Assembly (NCBI GenBank): GCA_045807325.1
Contig: JBJMHP010000121.1
Span: 1-11,157 of the forward strand
Length of the DNA: 11,157 nt
Direction of reading: 5' to 3'
DNA from: CALGFH01 sp045807325
GTDB taxonomy: Bacteria > Actinomycetota > CALGFH01
The notes beneath the pieces are model-generated. The model did not search any database. It saw nothing but the letters and a program-made list of their open reading frames with translations, and was not told the DNA's origin. The number at the start of each line of letters is the position of its first letter. The stretch's first letter is position 1. The position numbers and the translations under genes were made by a program. Below are positions 1-5,828 of this stretch, piece by piece.

Positions 1-108
1 GGCTCGCGCCCCGGCGGGGCCCAGCCCATCCAGGTCCTGATCCACGACCAGACGGTGGAGCTCGCCCCGGGTCAGGAGCGCGAGATCTCGCTGGAGGGCA
101 CGCCATGA
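1..108 (+). CDS. C-terminal end of a probable GH65 family disaccharide phosphorylase (partial)
   Basis: Only the last 35 codons are inside the window, reading GSRPGGAQPIQVLIHDQ and ending REISLEGTP before a TGA. The short beta-strand pattern (IQVLIHDQTVEL, then APGQ) resembles the small C-terminal beta domain that closes glycoside hydrolase family 65 enzymes such as trehalose or kojibiose phosphorylase. In those enzymes this domain packs against the (alpha/alpha)6 barrel and holds no catalytic residues, so activity cannot be judged here. The stop overlaps the next start as ATGA, so this gene and otsB are almost certainly cotranscribed and translationally coupled. That neighbour, a trehalose-phosphate phosphatase, is the main support for a GH65 call. 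Any other carbohydrate enzyme with a C-terminal beta domain remains possible. Confidence 0.5.
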   Translation, partial: GSRPGGAQPIQVLIHDQTVELAPGQEREISLEGTP

Positions 109-902
109 CCGCCGACCCCTCGGTCGCCGAGCACGCCGCCCGGTTGGCTGAGCGGCCCGGCGAGGTCGCGCTGTGCCTGGACTTCGACGGCACCCTCAGC
201 CCGATCGTGGACGACCCGCAGGCGGCCCGGCCGCTGCAGGGCATCATCGAGCTGCTTGAGCCCCTGGCCGCCCGGTTCGCCGCCGTCGCCCTCGTCTCGG
301 GCCGCCCGGCCAACTACCTGGCCGAGCACGCCCCCGCGCCCGGCGTGCGCTACCTGGGGCTGTACGGCCTGCAGGAGATCCACGACGGCCAGGTCCAGGT
401 CGACCCACGCCTGGAGGCGGCCCGGCCGGCGGTCGTGGCCGCCCACGAGGACCTCAAGACCCATCCTGTTGTCCAGGCCAGCGGCGCCTGGCTGGAGGAC
501 AAGGAGTACGCGGTCGCCATCCACACCCGCCGGGTCGCCGACCCCGATCAGTGGGCCGCGCCGATCGACCAGGCCGCCCGCGAGGTCGCCGACCGGCACG
601 GGCTCGAGGTCGTCCCAGGCAAGCTGGTCTGGGAGCTCCGCCCAGCCGTGCCGAGCGACAAGGGCGACGCGGTCCGCCGGGTCGTCGCCGAGTCGGACGC
701 CCGGGAGGTGGTCGTGGTCGGCGATGACCTCGGCGACTTGGCCGCCTTCGCCGCCGTGGCCGGGCTCACCGCTGAGGGCGGTGACGGGCTGCGGGTGGCG
801 GTGCGCTCGGCCGAGGCCCCGCCAGCGCTGCTGGCCGAGGCCGACCTAGTGGTCGAGGGACCGGCCGGGGTGCTGGACTTCCTGCAGCGGCTAGCCGCCT
901 GA
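105..902 (+). CDS. otsB: trehalose-6-phosphate phosphatase (OtsB)
   Basis: This 265-residue cytosolic HAD-superfamily phosphatase removes phosphate from trehalose-6-phosphate to give trehalose, the second step of the OtsA/OtsB route. HAD motif I is LCLDFDGTLSPI, with nucleophile Asp26 and general acid Asp28. Motif II is LVSGRP (63-68). A cap-domain stretch with LEDKEYAVAIHTR covers about 130-142. Lys186 in PSDKGDAV is the motif III lysine, and the metal-binding aspartates lie in GDDLGD (206-211). The last motif reads GDDLGDLAAF instead of the commoner GDDxTDEDAF, a form I recall from other actinobacterial OtsB proteins, so not a defect. Length is normal for bacterial OtsB. The ATG overlaps the upstream stop as ATGA, which fixes the start. 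No trehalose-6-phosphate synthase is visible in the window. The 3' end overlaps the truncated phosphofructokinase on the other strand by 12 bp. Confidence 0.93.
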   Translation: MTADPSVAEHAARLAERPGEVALCLDFDGTLSPIVDDPQAARPLQGIIELLEPLAARFAAVALVSGRPANYLAEHAPAPGVRYLGLYGLQEIHDGQVQVDPRLEAARPAVVAAHEDLKTHPVVQASGAWLEDKEYAVAIHTRRVADPDQWAAPIDQAAREVADRHGLEVVPGKLVWELRPAVPSDKGDAVRRVVAESDAREVVVVGDDLGDLAAFAAVAGLTAEGGDGLRVAVRSAEAPPALLAEADLVVEGPAGVLDFLQRLAA

Positions 903-1259
903 CCCCTGGGTTACGCGCCGCCAGGCATGGCGGAGCAGGTCGGCCCCGGACAGGCTGCCGTCGCCGCCGATCACGACCAGCCGGTCGATGCCCCGCTGGA
1001 CCAGGTGGTGGGCGGCGCGGCGCCGGCCCTCGCGCTCGCGGAACGCCAGCGAGCGGGCGGTGCCGATCACCGTCCCGCCACGGTCCAGGATGCCGCTGAC
1101 GTCGTCCCAGGTCACCGGGCGGATGCGGTCGCCGCCGTCGACCAGGCCCTGCCAGCCCTCGTAGACGGCGAAGATCTCCGCGCCACGGTTGATGGCGGTG
1201 CGGACCACGGCCCGGACGGCCGGGTTCATGCCCGGGGCGTCGCCGCCACTGGTCAGCAC
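891..1259 (-). pseudogene. truncated 6-phosphofructokinase, N-terminal part only
   Basis: The product is a clear phosphofructokinase N-terminus of about 122 residues: LTSGGDAPGMNPAVRAVVR (nucleotide-binding glycines of strand 1), YEGWQGLVDGGD, then GGTVIGTARS (61-70) and VVIGGDGSLSGADLL (95-109). It stops soon after that GGDGS motif. The region that should follow, with the catalytic TIDND aspartate and the fructose-6-phosphate site, is absent. Bacterial enzymes of this family have about 320 residues and the long eukaryote-like type about 750, so this is a remnant unlikely to be catalytic. The tail RRVTQGSGG looks unrelated to the family. It follows mtlD by 32 nt and would have turned the mannitol-derived fructose-6-phosphate into fructose-1,6-bisphosphate. 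The start is uncertain: GTG at 1259 has a GAGG six bases upstream, but family-like residues RLA lie just before it, and a CTG overlapping the mtlD stop (1295) would include them. Confidence 0.8.
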
Positions 1260-1291
1260 GGCGAGCCTCGGGCCCGGCGGCGGGCTGTCGG

Positions 1292-2449
1292 TCAGCCTCC
1301 TCCGCCCGCCTTGCGCGCCATCACCGCGACCACGTCGTCATAGAGCGGGTCGGCCGGGGTCAGGCCGCAGATCCGCTCGGTCGCCTCGGCCGCGGTCAGG
1401 GTCCGCAGCAGCTGTTGCAGCTCCACGCTCTGGGGGTCGTCGGGGACGTCGAAGGACAGCGCGGCCGCCACGGTGGCCAGCAGGTGCTGGGGGCGGATGC
1501 CCCGCTCGGCCAGCTCGGCCGCCGGTCCGATGAGCCGCTCGGACCGCGACAGCTTGCGCAGCGGCTGCCGGCCGACCCGGTCCACGGTGTCGGGGAGGTA
1601 CGGGTTGGCGAACCGTTGGAGGATCTTGTCCACATACGCCTGCTGGGCCTCGGCGGTGAAGTCGTGCTTGGCCATCAGCAGCTGCCTGGTCTCGTCCAGC
1701 ACGCCGGTGACCGCGGCCCGGACGGTGTCGTCGGCCAGGGCGTCGCTGAGCTTCTTGATGCCCCGGGCGAAGCCGTGGTACGCGGTGGCGGCGTGGCCGG
1801 TGTTGACCGTGAACAGCTTGCGCTCGATGTACGGGGCCAGGTCGTCGACCCAGGTGGCGTCCGGGATCGACGGCTCGTCACCGCCGAACGGTGGGCGTTC
1901 GATGGCCCACTCGAAGTAGGTCTCGACGGTGACGTCCAGGCCGTCGGTCGACTGGGCGGGCACGATGCGGTCGACGGCGGTGTTGGCGAAGACGGCCCTG
2001 GCCGCCACCGCCGGCCACTCGTCCTCGGGCACGGCGGCGCGGATGTGCTCGGCCAGCACGTTGGTCGCGTTGATGGCGTTCTCGCAGGCCATGAGGGCCA
2101 GGGGAGCCGTGCCGTCGGCCCGCTGGCGGAGCCCGGCGGCGATCACCGGGGCGACGAACTTCAGGACCGTCGGGCCAACCGCGGTGGTCACGATGTCGGC
2201 CGAGGCGATCTCGGCCACGGCGGCCGGCTCGTCGCCGCGGCTGTTGATCGCCCGGTAGTTGTCGACCCGCTCCTCGCGCGACTCGAGGCCGACCTCCTTG
2301 ACCAGGTAGCTGGGCGTGCGGTTGAGGGCGTCGATGAGCTCGTCGACGACGTCGACGAACACCACCTGGTAGCCGGCCCGGTGCAGGAGCAGCCCGACGA
2401 ACCCGCGGCCGATGTTCCCGGCGCCGAAGTGGACGGCGGCCCCGCTCAT
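1292..2449 (-). CDS. mtlD: mannitol-1-phosphate 5-dehydrogenase (MtlD)
   Basis: This 385-residue cytosolic enzyme oxidises mannitol-1-phosphate to fructose-6-phosphate with NAD+. The N-terminal Rossmann fold shows the dinucleotide motif HFGAGNIGRGF (residues 7-17) followed by VVFVDV, whose aspartate suits NAD(H) binding. The polyol dehydrogenase signature KLFTVNTGHA (211-220) carries the catalytic Lys211 with Asn216 and His219, and the helical C-terminal domain is complete. Length matches the family (about 380). The ATG overlaps the mtlF stop as ATGA, which sets the start and implies coupled translation. Its product is the direct result of PTS-imported mannitol, so the three genes mtlA, mtlF and mtlD form one pathway. 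The C-terminus ends in an unremarkable AGGGG tail, and GGAGGAGG within these last codons could act as a ribosome binding site for the gene downstream. Confidence 0.95.
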   Translation of the reverse strand: MSGAAVHFGAGNIGRGFVGLLLHRAGYQVVFVDVVDELIDALNRTPSYLVKEVGLESREERVDNYRAINSRGDEPAAVAEIASADIVTTAVGPTVLKFVAPVIAAGLRQRADGTAPLALMACENAINATNVLAEHIRAAVPEDEWPAVAARAVFANTAVDRIVPAQSTDGLDVTVETYFEWAIERPPFGGDEPSIPDATWVDDLAPYIERKLFTVNTGHAATAYHGFARGIKKLSDALADDTVRAAVTGVLDETRQLLMAKHDFTAEAQQAYVDKILQRFANPYLPDTVDRVGRQPLRKLSRSERLIGPAAELAERGIRPQHLLATVAAALSFDVPDDPQSVELQQLLRTLTAAEATERICGLTPADPLYDDVVAVMARKAGGGG

Positions 2450-2880
2450 TCGTTGACGGCGTTCAGGAGGTCGTAGATCTCCTGCGCCGACCCGGCGGCG
2501 ACCAGCTTGTCGACCTCGTCGGTGTCGGAGAAGACGATGGCGATCCGGCTCAGGATGTCCATGTGGCCGCCCTGGTAGCCGGCGATCCCGAGGGCGAACA
2601 GGACCTCGTTGCCGTCCCAGTCGATCGGCTCGGGGTAGCGGACCACCGACAGGGCCGACCGCTTGATCGACTCCTTGGACTCGTTGGTGCCGTGCGGGAT
2701 GGCCAGGTAGTTCCCCATGTAGGTGGAGACCGACCGCTCCCGCTCGAACATCGAGTCGATGTAGGCGGGCGTGACCGCGTCGACGTCGACCAGGATCTCA
2801 CCGGTCTCCCGGATGGCGTCGTCCTTGCTCCGGGCCGTTCCTGGCATTCTGATCTGGGACAGCGTCAGGACATCACTCAT
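2446..2880 (-). CDS. mtlF: mannitol-specific PTS enzyme IIA (MtlF)
   Basis: This 144-residue soluble protein of the mannitol/fructose IIA family accepts phosphate from HPr and passes it to the IIB domain of MtlA. The phosphorylated histidine is His63, in GNYLAIPHGTNESK (56-69). Other family features follow: SALSVVRYPEPIDW, the GNEVLFALGIAG strand, and HMDILSRIA before the C-terminal helix. Length equals a single IIA domain, so this is the stand-alone arrangement known from Gram-positive bacteria, not the three-domain CBA fusion of Escherichia coli. The ATG at 2880 is preceded by AAGGAG nine bases upstream. The gene lies 41 nt after mtlA and overlaps mtlD by 4 nt. A fructose-type IIA is the only alternative, and the neighbours argue against it. 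No other PTS component (HPr, enzyme I) is in the window. Confidence 0.93.
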   Translation of the reverse strand: MSDVLTLSQIRMPGTARSKDDAIRETGEILVDVDAVTPAYIDSMFERERSVSTYMGNYLAIPHGTNESKESIKRSALSVVRYPEPIDWDGNEVLFALGIAGYQGGHMDILSRIAIVFSDTDEVDKLVAAGSAQEIYDLLNAVNE

Positions 2881-2921
2881 GCGAGCGAGCTCCTTGGTCG
2901 GTAGGAAACGGTCCCCGTGGC

Positions 2922-4451
2922 TCAGCTCGGCGCGCCGGTGTCCTGCGGAGCGTTGGTGTGCTGCACCTCTTCCACGATGGAGTCGTACTTGGGGCTGTTC
3001 ATGAAGTTGCTGACCGAGACGTGCTGGGCGCTCGGGGTCCGGTCCCTGGCCCGCAGGGTCAGGTCCTGATGGGTCACGACCAGGTCATAGCTGTCGTCCA
3101 GGTTGGCGATGGCCACATTGACCACGCTGACGTCCTCGAAGCCGGCCTTCTTGAGCTTGTTGCGCAGCACCGAGGCCCCCATGGCGCTGGAGCCCATGCC
3201 GGCGTCACAGGCGAACACGATCTTGCGGATCGGCTCGACCCGCTCGGTCCGGGCCTGGGCCTCGTCGTCCTCCAGCTGGGTCAGCACACTGGAGATCGAG
3301 CTCTCCTTGCCCTTGAGGCCCTCCATCTGGGCGGTCGCGGCGGCCAGGTCGCCCTCCTCGTCGCGCCGGCGGCTGGCCCGCAGGATGATCGAGCCGATGA
3401 TGAACGACGTCGTGGCGGCGAACAGGACCGAGAGGGTGACCCCGACCAGGCTGTTGCCGGGGGTCTGGGCGTAGACGGCGATGATGGACCCGGGAGCCGC
3501 CGGCGCCCGCAGCCCGGCACCGAAGACCACCAGGGTGAAGATGCCGACCATGCCGCCGGCGATCGTGGCCAACAGGGTGAGGGGCTTGAGTAGCACATAG
3601 GGGAAGTAGATCTCGTGGATGCCGCCGAAGAACTGGATGATGAACGCCGCCGGGGCGGTGTTCCTGGCCAGCCCGGTGCCGAAGATGGCATAGGCCAGCA
3701 GCAGCCCGGCCCCCGGCCCCGGGTTGGCCTCCAGCAGGAACAGGATCGACTTGCCGTTCTGGGTCGCCTGCTGGATGCCCAGCGGGGTCAGCACCCCGTG
3801 GTTGACGGCGTTGTTCAGGAACAGCACCTTGGCCGGCTCGATGATCAGGCTGGCCAGCGGGAGCAGGCCGTGGTCGACCAGGAAGTCGACGCCGTGCCCG
3901 GCCGCCTTGGAGAGGCCCTCGATGGGCGGCCCGAACACGAGATACCCGACGACGGCCAGGATCGCGGCCAGGATGCCGGCGGAGAAGTTGTTGACCAGCA
4001 TCTCGAAGCCGGGCTTGATCTTGCCTTCCCACAGCTTGTCGATGTGCTTCATGCACCAGGCGGCGAACGGCCCCATGATCATCGCGCCGAGGAACATCGG
4101 GATGTCGGTGCCCATGATCACGCCCATGGTGGCCACCGCCGCGACCACGCCGCCCCGCACCCCGTAGACCATCCGGCCGCCCGTGTTGGCGATCAGCAGC
4201 GGCAGCATGAACCGGATAATCGCCTGGACAAGGCCAAGGGTGATGGGAGCCCCGGTGGCGTCCTTCCCGAAGCCGCCGATCCCCTCGATCGGGAACGGGC
4301 CCTTCTCGATGAACAACGCGGTGATGATTCCCCAGGCGATGAACGCCGCGATGTTCGGCATGATCATGCCAGAGAGGAAGGTGCCGAACTTCTGCACGGC
4401 CACCCGTGCGCTGTTCGCCCGACTGGCTGGTGCCTCGGCGTTCACGGCCAT
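2922..4451 (-). CDS. mtlA: mannitol PTS permease, enzyme IICB (MtlA)
   Basis: This 509-residue membrane protein imports mannitol and phosphorylates it to mannitol-1-phosphate. The IIC domain (about 20-360) has many hydrophobic segments, for example 24-48, 73-90, 152-175, 243-262, 288-314 and 334-358. It carries family signatures NTGGRMVYG (89-97), NNAVNHGVLTPLG (213-225) and GGIHEIYFPY (276-285), the last being the substrate-binding GIHE loop. A charged linker (360-405) leads to the IIB domain (about 409-495), where KIVFACDAGMGSSAMGA holds the phosphorylated Cys415. There is no fused IIA; that is the next gene. The ATG at 4451 has GGAGG six bases upstream. This is the first gene of the operon, with a candidate promoter about 85 nt upstream. 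No mtlR-type regulator is adjacent, so control of the operon cannot be read from the window. Confidence 0.95.
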   Translation of the reverse strand: MAVNAEAPASRANSARVAVQKFGTFLSGMIMPNIAAFIAWGIITALFIEKGPFPIEGIGGFGKDATGAPITLGLVQAIIRFMLPLLIANTGGRMVYGVRGGVVAAVATMGVIMGTDIPMFLGAMIMGPFAAWCMKHIDKLWEGKIKPGFEMLVNNFSAGILAAILAVVGYLVFGPPIEGLSKAAGHGVDFLVDHGLLPLASLIIEPAKVLFLNNAVNHGVLTPLGIQQATQNGKSILFLLEANPGPGAGLLLAYAIFGTGLARNTAPAAFIIQFFGGIHEIYFPYVLLKPLTLLATIAGGMVGIFTLVVFGAGLRAPAAPGSIIAVYAQTPGNSLVGVTLSVLFAATTSFIIGSIILRASRRRDEEGDLAAATAQMEGLKGKESSISSVLTQLEDDEAQARTERVEPIRKIVFACDAGMGSSAMGASVLRNKLKKAGFEDVSVVNVAIANLDDSYDLVVTHQDLTLRARDRTPSAQHVSVSNFMNSPKYDSIVEEVQHTNAPQDTGAPS

Positions 4452-4534
4452 GCTGTGCCTCCATGCCGAGCGGCGCGCACGCCCGTCGACGTGCTCTCAC
4501 CGCGCTCCGTCGCGACAGGTCGACTGCCGCGCCT

Positions 4535-4564
4535 ATCGTACGGTTTGCTCAGGCTTCCGGTCCA
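4535..4564 (-). promoter_or_regulatory. candidate promoter of the mtl operon
   Basis: On the minus strand, TGGACC (4564-4559) and TACGAT (4540-4535) lie 18 nt apart. Each matches four of six bases of the housekeeping sigma -35 and -10 consensus. Transcription would start near 4528, leaving a leader of about 77 nt before the mtlA start. The -10 element overlaps the palindrome CGTACG. Matches this weak occur by chance in GC-rich DNA, so the call rests mainly on position upstream of the operon. Confidence 0.3.
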
Positions 4565-4812
4565 GCGTCGCACTGACGGGCTCTGCGGCCGACCATGCCG
4601 GCCCGCAGCGGTAGCAGCGGTGACGCGGTCGCAGCCGTCGGCTCGAGGCGGCCTCCGTCCACCCGATCAAGCTCCCGTCACCTGATCGACGGATACGCCG
4701 GTGTCGAGCCTACCGCGACCTCCAACCACCCGACGCCGGTCCCCGCTGCTCGTGCTCTGAGCCGACCGGGTAGCCTGGCCGCTTCAGCGTCCACCGGTAG
4801 GAGCCCGGCCCA
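4565..4812. other. noncoding stretch, no gene recognised
   Basis: About 250 bases (360 counting the mtlA leader and promoter) hold no reading frame with recognisable protein character on either strand. The open frames here translate to Ser/Pro/Arg-rich strings typical of chance frames in GC-rich DNA. I see no tRNA, no strong terminator hairpin with a T run, and no large repeat. A TAGGAG at 4798-4803 may be a ribosome binding site for the broken frame that follows. Confidence 0.5.
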
Positions 4813-5230
4813 GTGCAGCACCTCGGCCCCAACGCCTTCGGCGAGACCCTCGAGCCCGGCCGGGTCGGCGACTGCTACCTCGGCCTGCTCCTGGCTCCAC
4901 CCCGGCCCGCGAACCCGAGGCCGGCACCGTGCTCATCGTCGCCTTGGCCACGCTGCTGCATCCCAGCGTCCCCCAGCCGGCCGGTAGCCTAATCTACGAG
5001 TTTCTCACCGGCCATCCCGAGCGGCAGCCCGGCGAGCTGGTCTTCCTGGCCGACCTCACCTGTGAGCTGCGCGCCTTGGCCTACGGCACCTGGGCCACGT
5101 AGGTGTCGACCTGGTGGTGATCGCTCACGCCCTCGTCGGCTGCTGGCAGGACGGCCACCTCGTCGGCTTGCAGTTCGACGAGCTTGACTTCGAGGAGGCC
5201 CGCTCCCTCCAACAGCCCGCCGTGACCTAA
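4813..5230 (+). pseudogene. frameshifted gene of unknown family
   Basis: I do not recognise this protein. Three successive frames on the plus strand each look protein-like and join end to end. The first starts at a GTG (4813) with TAGGAG nine bases upstream and reads VQHLGPNAFGETLEPGRVGD. From about 4893 the next frame reads GTVLIVALATLLHPSV, SLIYEFLTGHPERQPG and ELVFLADLTCELRALAYG before a TAG at 5100. From about 5093 the third reads GVDLVVIAHALVGCW, then LQFDELDFEEARS, and ends at TAA 5228. Both shifts go the same way and could be repaired by adding one base at each point. The joined product would be about 140 residues, alternating hydrophobic strands with acidic stretches. Either this is a decaying gene or the sequence has two single-base deletions. 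If neither holds, the 57-residue frame 4929-5102 would be the largest intact piece. Confidence 0.45.
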
Positions 5231-5231
5231 T

Positions 5232-5336
5232 GTGCGCAGCCAGCTCCGCGCCCGACTGACCGTCCGGCTGCACCGCGCCTATCGGCGGTGGCTGCACCCG
5301 ACCAGCGGTCGCCACCCCGACGACCGCTTCCTCTAA
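5232..5336 (+). CDS. small basic protein of 34 residues, unknown function
   Basis: This short frame starts with GTG two bases after the previous TAA (TAATGTG) and reads VRSQLRARLTVRLHRAYRRW, then LHPTSGRHPDDRFL before TAA. It is strongly basic, with 9 Arg and 3 His, and the first 20 residues could form an amphipathic helix. No ribosome binding site is visible, so translation would depend on coupling to the upstream frame, which is itself broken. It may be a real small partner of that gene, a fragment of a longer protein, or chance. Function is unknown. Confidence 0.3.
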   Translation: MRSQLRARLTVRLHRAYRRWLHPTSGRHPDDRFL

Positions 5337-5370
5337 CGTCACGGTACTGCCTGCCCGGCCGTGGCGAACG

Positions 5371-5723
5371 GCTGTCCGCAACCCGTCCGACCGCAACCAT
5401 GGTGCCGGCCAGCTTGGTCAGGTCATTGGGCGCCTCGCCACCCTGCACGTTCGACTGCACCAGAGTCTCCAGCTCGCGCGCCCATCGCAGTATGGCTCCA
5501 CGTGCGATGATCCCTGTTCCAGGGCTGCGGGCAGGATCTGGTGACCCTTGTGCCGCAGCTGTCCCAGACGGTCCTGCCAGCGCCGCTCGTACTCTTGCCA
5601 GAGCGCCTGAGTTGTCTCGCGCCCGTGGGGCTGCGCCACGTGCACCAACTGCGCCAACGCGTAGGGTTGCACGTTGCGGAGCTCGTAGTATGACCGGTCA
5701 TCCGTGCTGCCGATATCGAAGAT
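5371..5723 (-). pseudogene. frameshifted remnant of an unrecognised helical protein
   Basis: Two minus-strand frames read like consecutive parts of one helical, cytosolic protein. The first (5723-5514) contains IFDIGSTDDRSYYELRN, PYALAQLVHVAQPHGRE, ALWQEYERRWQDRLGQL and HQILPAALEQ. The second (5511-5383) continues with IIARGAILRWARELETLV, then GGEAPNDLTKLAGTMVAVGR, after which protein character fades. One added base near 5513 would join them into a segment of about 115 residues. No convincing start codon exists: the 5' end runs directly into the truncated acetyltransferase stub, so the N-terminus has been lost or replaced at a junction near 5723-5730. I cannot name the family. The call rests on low-bias, protein-like amino-acid order on this strand compared with chance frames in the same DNA, so confidence is modest. 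Confidence 0.4.
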
Positions 5724-5821
5724 CCGAACCAGTTGTGGTGGCCCTGCGCCTCCGGGTCGGCCGACCAGCGCTCCATGGTGTCCAGGTCGGCGCGGCGGAC
5801 CGGCCGGAGGCGCAGGGCCAC
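5724..5821 (-). pseudogene. N-terminal stub of a GNAT-family N-acetyltransferase
   Basis: A GTG at 5821, eight bases after the ppdK stop, opens a frame reading MALRLRPVRRADLDTMERW, then SADPEAQGHHNWFG. This matches the first strand and helix of GNAT acetyltransferases (LRPV.xADL...ERW..DPE....WFG), which are usually 150-190 residues long. After about 33 residues the family pattern stops: the frame continues only as low-character sequence, while a different protein-like frame takes over near 5723. The acetyl-CoA binding motif (R/Q-x-x-G-x-G/A) is absent, so the piece cannot be an active enzyme. No ribosome binding site stands out, although the start is close enough to ppdK for coupled translation. 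The two ends of the stub also form a perfect 19-bp inverted repeat, listed separately. Confidence 0.5.
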
Positions 5822-5822
5822 C
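5737..5822. repeat. perfect 19-bp inverted repeat with a 48-nt spacer
   Basis: GGTGGCCCTGCGCCTCCGG at 5737-5755 is the exact reverse complement of 5804-5822. The spacer begins with a further 12-base palindrome, GGTCGGCCGACC (5755-5766, overlapping the left arm by one base). Together they could fold as a long hairpin just 6 nt past the ppdK stop. No T run follows on the minus strand, so it is not a classical rho-independent terminator. It might still protect or end the ppdK transcript, or mark a fold-back rearrangement. Confidence 0.85.
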
Positions 5823-5828
5823 GGTGCC

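Noticed and set aside
1260..1330. Possible mtlD-phosphofructokinase fusion
   Set aside because: The frames differ by one and mtlD ends with a normal TGA at 1294-1292. MtlD already has its full family length, so these are separate genes.
3205..4500. Long minus-strand frame overlapping mtlA in another phase, and plus-strand frames opposite mtlA and mtlD
   Set aside because: Arg/His/Gly-rich shadow translations without motifs; mtlA and mtlD are unambiguous in their own frames.
4595..4987. Plus-strand open frame in the mtlA-upstream region
   Set aside because: Ser/Pro/Thr/Ala-rich low-complexity translation with no strand or helix pattern; it looks like chance.
4452..5828. Possible integrated mobile element or toxin-antitoxin pair in the decayed block
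   Set aside because: No integrase, transposase, terminal repeat pair spanning the block, target duplication or recognisable toxin motif could be seen.
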